A DNA stretch of 17,164 bases from CG10-46-32 sp964606465 (GTDB lineage: Bacteria; Patescibacteriota; Patescibacteriia; UBA2169). Positions 6,402 through 13,000 of the stretch are shown here, in pieces. The notes under the pieces were generated by a model. That model made no database searches. It was not told the origin of the DNA and saw only the letters and a program-made list of their open reading frames with translations. The stretch is taken from contig CAZSGI010000012.1 of NCBI GenBank assembly GCA_964606465.1, positions 1 to 17,164 on the forward strand. The letters are read 5' to 3'. Numbering within the stretch: position 1 is the stretch's first letter; the number at the start of each line of letters is the position of its first letter. The position numbers and the translations under genes were made by a program.

Positions 6402-7163
6402 ATGCAAAAAAAAGACGTCTGCGTTGTTGTTGCAGCTCGAAACGAGGCAGAATCCATCGCCCAGGTGCTTTCAGGCATCAGGGCCGTGGATGTGGGTCGC
6501 CGCATCCACATCCTCGTGGTGGACGACGGATCGAGCGATAAGACGGCAACGGTCGCGGCCGAGCATGCGGACCGCGTCATTTCCAGGTCGCACCGCGGGC
6601 TCGGCTATTCCGTACGCCAGGGCTACCAGTTCGCGCTTGATAACAAATTTGATATCGTTGTCAACATCGATGGCGACGGCCAGCACGATCCAGCCACACT
6701 GCCGGCTTTCGTGCGCCATCTCCAAAACGGGAGCGCAATCGTCAAAGGCACGCGGTTTCACCCCGAATCGCGGGTGGTGGGGAAAATTCCCAAAGACCGA
6801 CTGTGCATGAACCAGCATTTCGCCAGGACCGTATCCGAGATTACCGGTTTTCGGATCACGGATGCGCTGTGCGGAATGTACGGCTTCAAGCGAGAGGTGC
6901 TCGCCATACTCATGCCGCATCTGCAGCTCGACGGGTACGGTCTGTGTCTAGAAATCCTCATCAAGGGGAGGTATGTCCTGCCCCACTGTACGCCGCTCGA
7001 AGTGGCACATCCGGCCATCTACCGTGCCGACACGCACCGGCACCGAGTGAAATACTCTAGCCAGGGCCGTGACGAGCGGGAGCGGCGGTTTCGGGACCAC
7101 GAACAGCATGTGGTATCGTGTCTCGCGTACTGCAGGAGTATGGGATGGCTGTCTCCGCAATAA
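6402..7163 (+). CDS. GT2 family glycosyltransferase (polyprenyl-phosphate sugar transferase-like)
   Basis: 253 aa from ATG 6402. A TTG at 6336 would add 22 residues inside the Nudix gene and was not chosen; GGGGGA lies about 10 nt before 6402. GT-A fold: VVVAARNEAESI (8-19) binds the nucleotide, ILVVDDGSSDKT (37-48) holds the first Asp pair, and NIDGDGQHDP (88-97) holds the DxD-type metal site. The pattern is that of dolichyl/polyprenyl-phosphate mannose or glucose synthases, but no C-terminal membrane segments are present. The last 50 residues are rich in His and Arg (THRHR, RDERERRFRDHEQH). It probably transfers a hexose from a nucleotide-sugar to a lipid carrier or glycan at the inner membrane face. 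It is the last gene before a strong terminator. Confidence 0.85.
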   Translation: MQKKDVCVVVAARNEAESIAQVLSGIRAVDVGRRIHILVVDDGSSDKTATVAAEHADRVISRSHRGLGYSVRQGYQFALDNKFDIVVNIDGDGQHDPATLPAFVRHLQNGSAIVKGTRFHPESRVVGKIPKDRLCMNQHFARTVSEITGFRITDALCGMYGFKREVLAILMPHLQLDGYGLCLEILIKGRYVLPHCTPLEVAHPAIYRADTHRHRVKYSSQGRDERERRFRDHEQHVVSCLAYCRSMGWLSPQ

Positions 7164-7235
7164 AGCACCCGACCCATGCCTACAGAGCGCGCACTGCCGT
7201 TGCAACCCTGCAAGCCCACGCAACCCGACCTCCAC

Positions 7236-7288
7236 GCCTCGCATCTCTCTTTCCTTCATGGATTGAGAGATGCGAGGCTTCCTTTTTT
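7236..7288 (+). terminator. Rho-independent terminator of the TrmB/Nudix/GT2 operon
   Basis: Perfect 14-bp stem GCCTCGCATCTCTC (7236-7249) / GAGAGATGCGAGGC (7265-7278), 15-nt loop, then TTCCTTTTTT. It lies 72 nt after the GT2 stop. The minus strand has no T-tract, so it works for plus-strand transcripts. The remaining bases of the 7164-7436 gap hold no supported gene. Confidence 0.9.
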
Positions 7289-7436
7289 GAGGGAAGCGGA
7301 AAAATCAAAAAATGCCGAAAATGGCGTTTTGAGAAAACACCGCGCACCATCAAACCCTGCATCAAACCAAAACAATACACCGAGTGCATTGTCCATCAAC
7401 CCTTACACTTGTGTCGCACAATATAGAAGTGGGGAA

Positions 7437-7754
7437 TCAGACAAAGCTGGAGTTATCCACAGGCACCCACTCACCGCTCTCATCCCGAAACAAGTCCACG
7501 CTATCAACAAACTCGTCATCCGAGTAAACCCGCTCAATGCCCGTGCTCCCCCCTACCCTGCCCGAGTAGTGGGTCTTCTCGGAAAGGAGCCGCGGCTTGG
7601 TATGGCGCGTAAGCTTCATGCGGCCGATTGGATTCACAAATACAATCTCCTCGATGCTCTCCCCTTCAAGTTCGCCGTTTATGGTTTGATGCTCAAGGAT
7701 TTCGCAGTCATCCTTAAGCCTTCCCACGATTCCTTGCCATTTTTCCTCGGTCAT
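7437..7754 (-). CDS. Small hypothetical protein downstream of tRNA-Pro
   Basis: 105 aa from ATG 7754 (MTEEKWQGIVGRLKDD). A longer reading from 7871 runs through the tRNA gene and is an artefact. The protein is acidic: an N-terminal helix (1-17), then beta-type segments (EIVFVNPIGRMKLTRHTKPRL) and the ending SGEWVPVDNSSFV. I believe short proteins of this pattern (EEKW.. IVF..P.GRMKL..TKP) recur in Parcubacteria genomes, but no function is known to me. The ATG lies 11 nt after the tRNA CCA end, with no Shine-Dalgarno and no separate promoter visible. It is probably co-transcribed with the tRNA and released by tRNA 3' processing. Confidence 0.65.
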   Translation of the reverse strand: MTEEKWQGIVGRLKDDCEILEHQTINGELEGESIEEIVFVNPIGRMKLTRHTKPRLLSEKTHYSGRVGGSTGIERVYSDDEFVDSVDLFRDESGEWVPVDNSSFV

Positions 7755-7765
7755 ATGCGATTGAT

Positions 7766-7841
7766 TGGTCGGGCTGGGCGGACTCGAACCGCCGACCTCA
7801 TCGTCCCGAACGATGCGCGCTACCAACTGCGCCACAGCCCG
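7766..7841 (-). tRNA. tRNA-Pro (anticodon CGG)
   Basis: Minus-strand cloverleaf of 76 nt including an encoded CCA. Acceptor stem CGGGCTG/CAGCCCG, D arm GCGC-AGTTGGTA-GCGC, anticodon stem CATCG/CGATG with loop TTCGGGA (anticodon CGG, read from 7808-7806), T stem GGCGG-TTCGAGT-CCGCC, discriminator A, then CCA at 7768-7766. All stems are fully paired. It decodes CCG. Confidence 0.97.
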
Positions 7842-7855
7842 GCGTCTACTCCTTT

Positions 7856-7883
7856 CGCTCGCAAATCTCACGATTTGCTCGCG
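7856..7883 (-). other. GNRA-capped hairpin in the tRNA-Pro 5' leader
   Basis: On the minus strand CGC-GA-GCAAATC-GTGA-GATTTGC-GA-GCG. A 7-bp stem is closed by a GUGA (GNRA) tetraloop, followed by a tandem GA/AG mismatch and three more G-C pairs. It ends 14 nt before the tRNA. On the plus strand the loop would be UCAC and the mismatch UC/UC, so the stable form belongs to the tRNA strand. Confidence 0.45.
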
Positions 7884-7937
7884 AGGGATACAGCTGACAC
7901 CTGAAACCTACCAGAAATCTGGTTCCGAAGCAAACAC

Positions 7938-7968
7938 AAAACCGCCCGCCGGAGAGGCGGGCGGTTTT
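7938..7968 (-). terminator. Rho-independent terminator of the RRM protein gene
   Basis: 13-bp perfect stem AAAACCGCCCGCC / GGCGGGCGGTTTT with a 5-nt loop. On the minus strand it starts 10 nt after the RRM stop and is followed by TTTTGTGTTTG. The stem is symmetric, so some plus-strand termination is also possible. Confidence 0.85.
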
Positions 7969-7978
7969 GGTCGTGTAC

Positions 7979-8239
7979 TTACTCGCGCTCGCGAGGAGGA
8001 CGAGCTTCGTTCACCACGACGGCGCGGCCACCGAAGTCGGTGCCGTTCAATGCGTCAATGGCTTTCTGCGCTTCATCATCAGAACTCATTTCCACGAACC
8101 CGAAGCCTTTGCTCCGGCCCGAGAACTTGTCCGTGATGATGGTTGCGCTCGCAACCTGGCCGTGCGCGCCGAACGCCTGGGAGAGATCCTCTTCGGTCGT
8201 CTGGTACGGCAAGTTGCCCACGTATAGTTTCTTTGACAT
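7979..8239 (-). CDS. RRM-domain RNA-binding protein
   Basis: 86 aa from ATG 8239 (MSKKLYVGNL). It is a single RNA recognition motif with little else: RNP2 LYVGNL (5-10) and RNP1 KGFGFVEM (44-51), whose aromatic residues stack on RNA bases. A short basic tail (ARPPRERE) follows. This is the size and form of the small glycine-poor RRM proteins of cyanobacteria and other bacteria, often cold-induced. A nearby TTG would extend it by 8 residues but is inside the leader hairpin. No Shine-Dalgarno precedes the ATG. The gene is monocistronic, with its own promoter (8399-8371), a leader of about 125 nt with two hairpins, and a terminator. The leader suggests post-transcriptional or self-binding control. 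Confidence 0.93.
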   Translation of the reverse strand: MSKKLYVGNLPYQTTEEDLSQAFGAHGQVASATIITDKFSGRSKGFGFVEMSSDDEAQKAIDALNGTDFGGRAVVVNEARPPRERE

Positions 8240-8252
8240 AGTATGGATGCAT

Positions 8253-8271
8253 GATGTTCGCAACGAACATC
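8253..8271 (-). other. Hairpin just upstream of the RRM start
   Basis: Perfect 8-bp inverted repeat GATGTTCG / CGAACATC with a 3-nt loop, ending 13 nt before ATG 8239. In the leader RNA it could control ribosome loading or be a binding site for the RRM protein itself. Confidence 0.5.
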
Positions 8272-8312
8272 TTCATCTGACTTAACCTGTTTCGACCACG
8301 CATCCAACTAAG

Positions 8313-8337
8313 AAGAGCCGCCTCTGTGGCGACTCTT
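8313..8337 (-). other. Upper hairpin of the RRM leader
   Basis: AAGAGTCGCC / GGCGGCTCTT with a 5-nt loop on the minus strand. The only non-Watson-Crick position (8332/8318) is a U-G pair in the minus-strand RNA but a C-A mismatch on the plus strand, so the structure fits the RRM transcript. No T-tract follows in the direction of transcription, so it is not an obvious terminator. Confidence 0.5.
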
Positions 8338-8370
8338 TCAGAAAAAGAATGCGAAAAACAAGGCTCCTCC

Positions 8371-8399
8371 AGCATAGCACGTCCGGCCGGCCGTGTCAA
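8371..8399 (-). promoter_or_regulatory. Sigma-70 promoter of the RRM gene
   Basis: Minus-strand TTGACA (8399-8394), 17-nt GC-rich spacer and TATGCT (8376-8371), with TGC just upstream (extended -10). Predicted start near 8364, leaving a leader of about 125 nt. Confidence 0.75.
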
Positions 8400-8492
8400 T
8401 GCCCCACGAAAACGGACGCGCCGGCGAAGTCGTTGACCGCTTGCGCGCGAGTGAGCCGCAGAGAACCGCGCCCACCAGAACCGCGGCAAACC

Positions 8493-9593
8493 TCACAACG
8501 ATTCAGGGTCCATCCAGCCCGAAAGTTCAGCTTCGCTCGCTGCGTACCCGCGGATGTCTGTGTCCACGCCCTTCTTGATGCCCAGGTGCAAGTGCTTGCG
8601 CTCGTTATCCGTGTCAGGACCCGCCTCTCCGAGCAGCGCAATCTGCTCCCCGGGGGCAATGTACTCACCGACTCCGCGCGCAACGCTCGCAAGCGCCACA
8701 TGGCCGTACACCACGCGGATGGGCTGGCCCCCGTACTCGCACGAGAGCACCAGCACCCCGCCGTACCCGCTCGCCGCGCGCTTGCTCACCAGCTCGCCCC
8801 CGCAGATGGCGTACACCGGCACGACAACTCCCTGCTCGCTTGCAAACGTTTCATAGTCAGTGCCCGTATGGTACCCGCTGAACCGCTCCGGCGAAACCGG
8901 AGAAGTTTCGGGAGTGATGCGGATGCCGAACGGCTTTTTGGTGATGCGGCTCTTGGCGTCATTGATGGGTGGCGCGAAGCTGGCCATGTCATTGTGGAAC
9001 GCAAGGCTCTGGATGAATGATTCAAACTCGGCTTCGGAAAATTCCGGATGGCGCGCAAACACGTAAAACAAGCTTGGGTTTGATTCGCTGAACCTGATGT
9101 CTATCAGTGTATGGCGGGTGTTCCGAAAGCCGGGTTGGTGGCTAAAATCAGCAACACCCGCCTTTTTTGCTATCTCATAGCGCACCGCGTCGTGACCGCG
9201 CACGCCTGTTTCTTCGCGGTTCAGGATGTCAACGGTCAGCAAGGTCAAGAAACGGTTCGCCTCAAAGTACCGGATGAACAGCTGCGACTGTTCCCGGATT
9301 GAATCCCCTGCCGCATTGGGGTCGTAGATGTTGATGCTCTCAATCTGGGGTACGTACGCAACCAAAAGGTTAGTCGGTAGTTCCGCGGAAAACCTGAACG
9401 CCGGGTTGTACCGCGAAAAATCAACCCGCACTCCCTCGGTCTCTGGTGCGGCGGTTGGCGCATCACTCGCTTCGCGAACTGTGCTGCCAGTCTCGCCAGT
9501 TGCTGGAGTTGCGGCACCATCTGGAACATTGGTACCGCACCCCGCACCCAAAAAAGCAATACCAAAGAGTATGATGCATAGCCGAAATTTCAT
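8493..9593 (-). CDS. M23 (LytM-type) metallopeptidase, putative lipoprotein
   Basis: 366 aa from ATG 9593 (MKFRLCIILF). A signal sequence ends in FLGAGC (Cys19). The -3 residue is Gly rather than the usual Leu, so lipid attachment is likely but not certain. Residues 20-60 are a Pro/Ala/Thr linker. Residues 60-200 form an unassigned alpha/beta domain. The C-terminal M23 domain keeps its active-site set: H242-x3-D246 (HTGTD), YGH at 298, and HLHLG with H334 and H336. These enzymes cut peptidoglycan cross-bridges at the cell surface. A longer TTG start (9626) lies upstream of the -10 and is not supported. An extended -10 (9610-9602) sits 8 nt before the ATG with no Shine-Dalgarno. Likely role: wall remodelling. 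Confidence 0.88.
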   Translation of the reverse strand: MKFRLCIILFGIAFLGAGCGTNVPDGAATPATGETGSTVREASDAPTAAPETEGVRVDFSRYNPAFRFSAELPTNLLVAYVPQIESINIYDPNAAGDSIREQSQLFIRYFEANRFLTLLTVDILNREETGVRGHDAVRYEIAKKAGVADFSHQPGFRNTRHTLIDIRFSESNPSLFYVFARHPEFSEAEFESFIQSLAFHNDMASFAPPINDAKSRITKKPFGIRITPETSPVSPERFSGYHTGTDYETFASEQGVVVPVYAICGGELVSKRAASGYGGVLVLSCEYGGQPIRVVYGHVALASVARGVGEYIAPGEQIALLGEAGPDTDNERKHLHLGIKKGVDTDIRGYAASEAELSGWMDPESL

Positions 9594-9601
9594 ATGCTTA
9601 C

Positions 9602-9610
9602 AGTATACCA
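9602..9610 (-). promoter_or_regulatory. Extended -10 promoter of the M23 gene
   Basis: Minus-strand TGG-TATACT, 8 nt before ATG 9593. The predicted start is 2-3 nt from the ATG, giving an essentially leaderless mRNA. No clear -35 is visible. Confidence 0.55.
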
Positions 9611-9658
9611 CACCAGCAACGTTCATTGACTTTCTCGGAGATGGGGCGCGGAGAGCCT

Positions 9659-9683
9659 GTAACAGTTACGCGATAAAATCGTC
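9659..9683 (+). promoter_or_regulatory. Possible ECF-type promoter for the small basic ORF
   Basis: GTAAC (9659-9663), 16 nt, CGTC (9680-9683), with a T before CGTC as at the two stronger sites, but without the full TTTTCGTCTCA string. GTAACAGTTAC here is also a perfect inverted repeat. A second weaker match (GTAAC 9707, CGTA 9728) lies just downstream. Chance matches of this short pattern do occur in the window. Confidence 0.3.
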
Positions 9684-9716
9684 ATCTATGATGAGATGAA
9701 AAAGCGGTAACCGTCG

Positions 9717-9821
9717 ATGCCGCCACGCGTAATAATACGGAGGTACTCCGGCCGCTCAAAGCCGGACACCGACACTGCCATGGCAAGAAAGAAAGCCGCC
9801 AAGAGAAAGAAGAAGAGATAA
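9717..9821 (+). CDS. Small highly basic peptide
   Basis: 34 codons. ATG 9717 reads MPPRVIIRRYSGRSKP and ends with a lysine/arginine cluster, MARKKAAKRKKKR. About 40% of residues are Lys or Arg, so nucleic acid binding (RNA or ribosome association) is plausible. The inner ATG at 9780 could give a 13-residue product. There is no clear Shine-Dalgarno. A plus-strand terminator 12 nt after the stop, and no other gene in this 440-nt gap, argue that the strand is transcribed. A minus-strand reading of 62 codons over the same bases begins inside the terminator and is less likely. No family recognised. Confidence 0.45.
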   Translation: MPPRVIIRRYSGRSKPDTDTAMARKKAAKRKKKR

Positions 9822-9833
9822 CCACCGCTTGGC

Positions 9834-9867
9834 AAAAACCGCTCGCCGAATCGGCGGGCGGTTTTTT
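9834..9867 (+). terminator. Rho-independent terminator after the small basic ORF
   Basis: CCGC-T-CGCCG (9839-9848), AAT loop, CGGCG-G-GCGG (9852-9861), then six T, with A-tract 9834-9838 upstream. Position 9843/9857 is a U-G pair on the plus-strand RNA but an A-C mismatch on the minus strand, so it is built for plus-strand transcripts. Confidence 0.85.
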
Positions 9868-9876
9868 GACACAATA

Positions 9877-9905
9877 TTGACAGAATTGCCAGTATGTAGT
9901 ATTAT
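9877..9905 (+). promoter_or_regulatory. Sigma-70 promoter of clpB
   Basis: TTGACA (9877-9882), 17 nt, TATTAT (9900-9905). Predicted start near 9912, leaving a leader of about 120 nt. No CIRCE element is visible. Confidence 0.7.
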
Positions 9906-9906
9906 A

Positions 9907-9926
9907 CTCTATTCTACGGAATAGAG
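9907..9926 (+). promoter_or_regulatory. Perfect inverted repeat at the clpB transcription start
   Basis: CTCTATTC (9907-9914), TACG, GAATAGAG (9919-9926). It straddles the predicted +1, a usual place for a repressor operator. If transcription starts slightly upstream, the RNA would form a hairpin with a cUACGg (UNCG-type) tetraloop. It does not match CIRCE, HAIR or CtsR sites. Confidence 0.5.
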
Positions 9927-9930
9927 ATTT

Positions 9931-10012
9931 GTACGCATATACGGGCCCTAGAATCACCAGTCAAACAGTATTTTCAGGACTACCGGAGTTAGAGTGCGCC
10001 CGTATATCGTAC
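9931..10012 (+). ncRNA. Structured clpB 5' leader closed by a long stem
   Basis: GTACGCATATACGGGC (9931-9946) pairs with GCCCGTATATCGTAC (9998-10012): 15 base pairs with a single bulged C. The stem closes a 51-nt internal segment and ends 22 nt before the clpB ATG. The ribosome binding region is only GAAGAAAG. The arrangement fits a cis-acting leader element such as a thermosensor. It matches no riboswitch class I recognise. Confidence 0.5.
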
Positions 10013-10034
10013 AGATTTGTATTCCGAAGAAAGT

Positions 10035-12599
10035 ATGAATTTCAACAACTACACAACCAAAGCCGCGGAGGCTTTAGAGGGCGCCTTGCAGTTGGCAGGT
10101 ACGCTCAACCACCAAGGACTCTTGCCCGCGCACCTGTTTTTGGTATTGCTCAAGCAAGCAGGCGGCTTGGTGCCGGTCATCCTTTCTAAAATGGGCAAAA
10201 ATCCGGATGAGCTCTCGCAGGCTGTGCAGGAGCGTTTGACCGGGCAGCCGCAGGTTTCGGGCGTATCATCCCAGCATCTGACTCCGGAGCTGAAAGCCGT
10301 GTTTGATGCTGCCGAAGCAGAGGCGGCGCGCCTTAAGGACGAGTACGTGTCTGTTGAGCACTTGCTGCTCGCGCTCTTGGATGACAAGGACATGAGCGCG
10401 CTTGCCGGCATTTCAAAAAAAGACGCGGAAAAAGTTTTGAAAGACGTGCGCGGAAGCCAGCGGGTGACTGACCAGGATCCCGAGGCTAAGTACCAGGTTC
10501 TTGAAAAGTACACCATGGATTTTACCGCGCTTGCCCGTGACGGTAAGATTGATCCCGTCATCGGCCGCGATGATGAAATCCGGCGCATCATGCAGATTCT
10601 TTCGCGCCGCACCAAGAACAACCCCGTGCTCGTGGGTGAGCCGGGCGTGGGAAAGACCGCCATTGTTGAGGGCTTGGCTAAAAAGATTGTTGACGGAGAC
10701 GTGCCCGAGCCATTGCGGGGCAAGCGCGTGCTCACGCTTGATCTGGCGAGCATGATTGCGGGCACCAAGTTTCGCGGAGAATTTGAAGACCGCCTGAAGG
10801 CGCTGATTAAGGAAGTGGAGGCCGCCGAAGGCCGCATTATTCTGTTTATTGATGAGCTGCACACCGTGGTCGGCGCGGGCTCGGCAGAAGGCGCCATGGA
10901 CGCGGGCAACATTTTGAAGCCGGCTCTGGCGCGCGGAAAACTGCACGCGGTTGGAGCAACGACTTTGAAAGAGTATCGCCTACGTATTGAGAAGGACGCC
11001 GCGTTGGAGCGCAGGTTCCAGCCCGTGTATGTTGAAGAGCCGTCTGTTGCCGACACCATTTCAATCCTGCGCGGCATCAAGGACCGCTATGAAGTGCACC
11101 ATGGAATTGCCATTCGGGACAATGCTTTGGTTGCGGCCGCAAACCTTTCGGCGCGGTATTTGACGGACCGGTTTTTGCCGGACAAGGCAATTGACTTGGT
11201 GGATGAAGCAGCTTCTGTATTGCGCCTTGAAATTGATTCCAAACCCACGGAGATTGACAAAATCCACCGCAAACTGCGCCAGCTTGAGATTGAGCGCGAG
11301 GCGCTAAAAAAGGAAAAAGATGACGTATCACGCGCTCGCCTTGGGGAGATTGAAAAGCAGATCGCGGAAATCAAGGAAGAGAACAAGTCCCTGGAGCTTG
11401 CCTGGCAGAACGAGAAGCAGCACATTGACGCCATTAAGCACGCCCAGTCCGAAATTAACGGCTTAAAGCGCGAGGCAGAACGCAAGGAGCGCATCGGCGA
11501 CTTGCAGGGCGTTGCCGAGATTAACTACGCCAAGATTCCGGAACTGGAAAAACGCGTTAAGGAATCCAAAGCCAAACTCACCGAAGTCCAAAAAGGCAAT
11601 CCCCTCCTGAAAGAGGAAGTGGATGAGGAGGATATCGCCCGCGTGGTTTCGCGCTGGACCGGAATTCCGGTGACGCGGCTCGTGACGAGCGAACAGAAGC
11701 GGCTCGCTTCAATGGAAGAGGAAATCTCCATGCGCGTGGTCGGCCAAAAGGACGCCATCAAAGCGGTCTCAAATGCCATCCGCCGCTCTCGGGCGGGCAT
11801 TTCCGAAGAGACTAAACCAATCGGGTCGTTTATGTTCCTCGGGCCCACGGGCGTGGGCAAGACTGAACTTGCAAAATCAGTGGCCAGTTTCCTGTTTAAT
11901 GATGAGAAGCAGATTGTGCGCATAGACATGTCCGAGTACATGGAAAAGCACACCGTAGCCCGTTTGATTGGCGCGCCTCCGGGGTATGTTGGTTATGACG
12001 AAGGCGGGCAATTGACCGAAGCAGTCCGCCGAAGGCCATACACTGTGGTCTTGCTGGATGAAATTGAAAAAGCCCATCCCGACGTGTTCAACGTGCTTCT
12101 CCAGGTTCTTGACGAGGGGCGCTTAACCGACTCCAAAGGCCGGACGGTTAATTTTAAAAATACGGTGATTATTATGACGAGCAACTTAGGCTCGGACATC
12201 ATTGAAGAGCACATGGATGACCGAAAACGCCAGGAAGCTGAAGTTGAAAAGCTTTTGCATAAAATGTTCCGACCTGAATTTTTGAACCGTTTGGATGATG
12301 TCATCATCTTCCAGCATCTGACTGAAGCAGAGATTGCTGATATTGTTGATTTGCAGCTCGCGCAGGTGGAAGAGCGGCTCTCACAAAAGGGCATCACCCT
12401 GACTATGACTGACAGCGCCAAAAAGCACCTGGCAGAGGCAGGGTATGACAAGGCCTTTGGCGCGCGCCCGTTAAAGCGCCTTATCCAGAACGAAATTCTG
12501 GATGAGCTTGCGCTTTCCATTATTGAGGGTACCATCCAAGATGGAGACTCGGTACGCATTGATTTCAAGAATGACGAGATAGCAATACAAAAAAAATAA
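10035..12599 (+). CDS. clpB: ClpB disaggregase (Hsp100)
   Basis: 854 aa from ATG 10035 (MNFNNYTTKAAEAL), normal length for ClpB. An upstream in-frame TTG (10017) adds only six residues and is not favoured. Two Clp N repeats occupy residues 1-145. The first AAA+ module has Walker A GEPGVGKT near 200 and Walker B LFIDEL near 270. The coiled-coil middle domain, about 395-510, sets ClpB apart from ClpC and ClpA. The second AAA+ module has GPTGVGKT near 602 and VVLLDEIEKAHPDV near 670, followed by the C-terminal D2-small domain. ClpB pulls polypeptides out of aggregates with DnaK; dnaK is not in this window. It is monocistronic, with a sigma-70 promoter, an inverted repeat at the start site and a structured leader, suggesting stress control. 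No clear terminator follows. Confidence 0.97.
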   Translation: MNFNNYTTKAAEALEGALQLAGTLNHQGLLPAHLFLVLLKQAGGLVPVILSKMGKNPDELSQAVQERLTGQPQVSGVSSQHLTPELKAVFDAAEAEAARLKDEYVSVEHLLLALLDDKDMSALAGISKKDAEKVLKDVRGSQRVTDQDPEAKYQVLEKYTMDFTALARDGKIDPVIGRDDEIRRIMQILSRRTKNNPVLVGEPGVGKTAIVEGLAKKIVDGDVPEPLRGKRVLTLDLASMIAGTKFRGEFEDRLKALIKEVEAAEGRIILFIDELHTVVGAGSAEGAMDAGNILKPALARGKLHAVGATTLKEYRLRIEKDAALERRFQPVYVEEPSVADTISILRGIKDRYEVHHGIAIRDNALVAAANLSARYLTDRFLPDKAIDLVDEAASVLRLEIDSKPTEIDKIHRKLRQLEIEREALKKEKDDVSRARLGEIEKQIAEIKEENKSLELAWQNEKQHIDAIKHAQSEINGLKREAERKERIGDLQGVAEINYAKIPELEKRVKESKAKLTEVQKGNPLLKEEVDEEDIARVVSRWTGIPVTRLVTSEQKRLASMEEEISMRVVGQKDAIKAVSNAIRRSRAGISEETKPIGSFMFLGPTGVGKTELAKSVASFLFNDEKQIVRIDMSEYMEKHTVARLIGAPPGYVGYDEGGQLTEAVRRRPYTVVLLDEIEKAHPDVFNVLLQVLDEGRLTDSKGRTVNFKNTVIIMTSNLGSDIIEEHMDDRKRQEAEVEKLLHKMFRPEFLNRLDDVIIFQHLTEAEIADIVDLQLAQVEERLSQKGITLTMTDSAKKHLAEAGYDKAFGARPLKRLIQNEILDELALSIIEGTIQDGDSVRIDFKNDEIAIQKK

Positions 12600-12628
12600 C
12601 GCTCCTCACAACCAACCGCAGGGGAGAT

Positions 12629-12658
12629 TTGTGATGAAGCACGTAGGAGTGGTATACT
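12629..12658 (+). promoter_or_regulatory. Promoter of the small gene at 12701
   Basis: TTGTGA (12629-12634), 18 nt, TGG-TATACT (extended -10, 12650-12658). Start near 12665, giving a leader of about 36 nt with a good Shine-Dalgarno. Confidence 0.55.
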
Positions 12659-12700
12659 GAAAGTATTGGAAACGCAAACCACGCACAAGAAGGAGGGCTT

Positions 12701-12970
12701 GTGCCAAAACTCTTGCATTGGTGCTCATTTGAATTCGCGCGGAATGCCGGCGCAACCGAGATACACGTATATCTGAACGGAGAGCCAACCGTGCCGTTCC
12801 CGGCAACGAGAGTGGATCTAGAAGCCCTAAAACATCAAGTCGCTGAAACGCGGAAATGGGGAGGACTCCGCATGTTGGCGCCTGACGATGGGGTCGCGGT
12901 GCAGAGCGAGCACCCGCTTGAGGTCTCAATCGGCTGGTCCGAACACGGCGAAAAGCAGCGCATCGGCTGA
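12701..12970 (+). CDS. Small hypothetical protein
   Basis: 89 aa from GTG 12701, with AAGGAGG at 12690-12696. It has its own promoter upstream and a terminator after it, so it is a monocistronic gene. The protein is soluble, without membrane or signal segments: WCSFEFARNAGATEIHVYLNG (6-26) looks like a helix then a beta strand, followed by a helix (DLEALKHQVAETRKWG, 39-54) and beta segments to the end. No family recognised. It lies between clpB and the redox genes, but nothing ties it to either. Confidence 0.65.
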   Translation: MPKLLHWCSFEFARNAGATEIHVYLNGEPTVPFPATRVDLEALKHQVAETRKWGGLRMLAPDDGVAVQSEHPLEVSIGWSEHGEKQRIG

Positions 12971-13000
12971 ACACACCACGGGGAATGGGCTCCCGGGGTC

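Noticed and set aside
7345..7380. Near-direct repeat CATCAAACC in the gap before 7437
   Set aside because: Only two copies 3 nt apart, AC-rich, without promoter or palindrome context; not a CRISPR or iteron array.
7755..7871. N-terminal extension of the 7437-7754 gene
   Set aside because: The extra residues (AVAQLVARIVRDDEVG...) are translated tRNA-Pro sequence, a familiar annotation artefact.
7176..7904. 242-codon plus-strand frame
   Set aside because: It runs through a strong terminator, the opposite strand of a small gene and a tRNA gene, with no domain.
9686..9874. 62-codon minus-strand frame with a hydrophobic segment
   Set aside because: Its start lies inside the terminator hairpin, and the U-G pair of that hairpin supports plus-strand transcription.
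10049..11080. 343-codon minus-strand frame within clpB
   Set aside because: Shadow of the clpB coding sequence; no RBS, Ser/Arg-rich without a domain.
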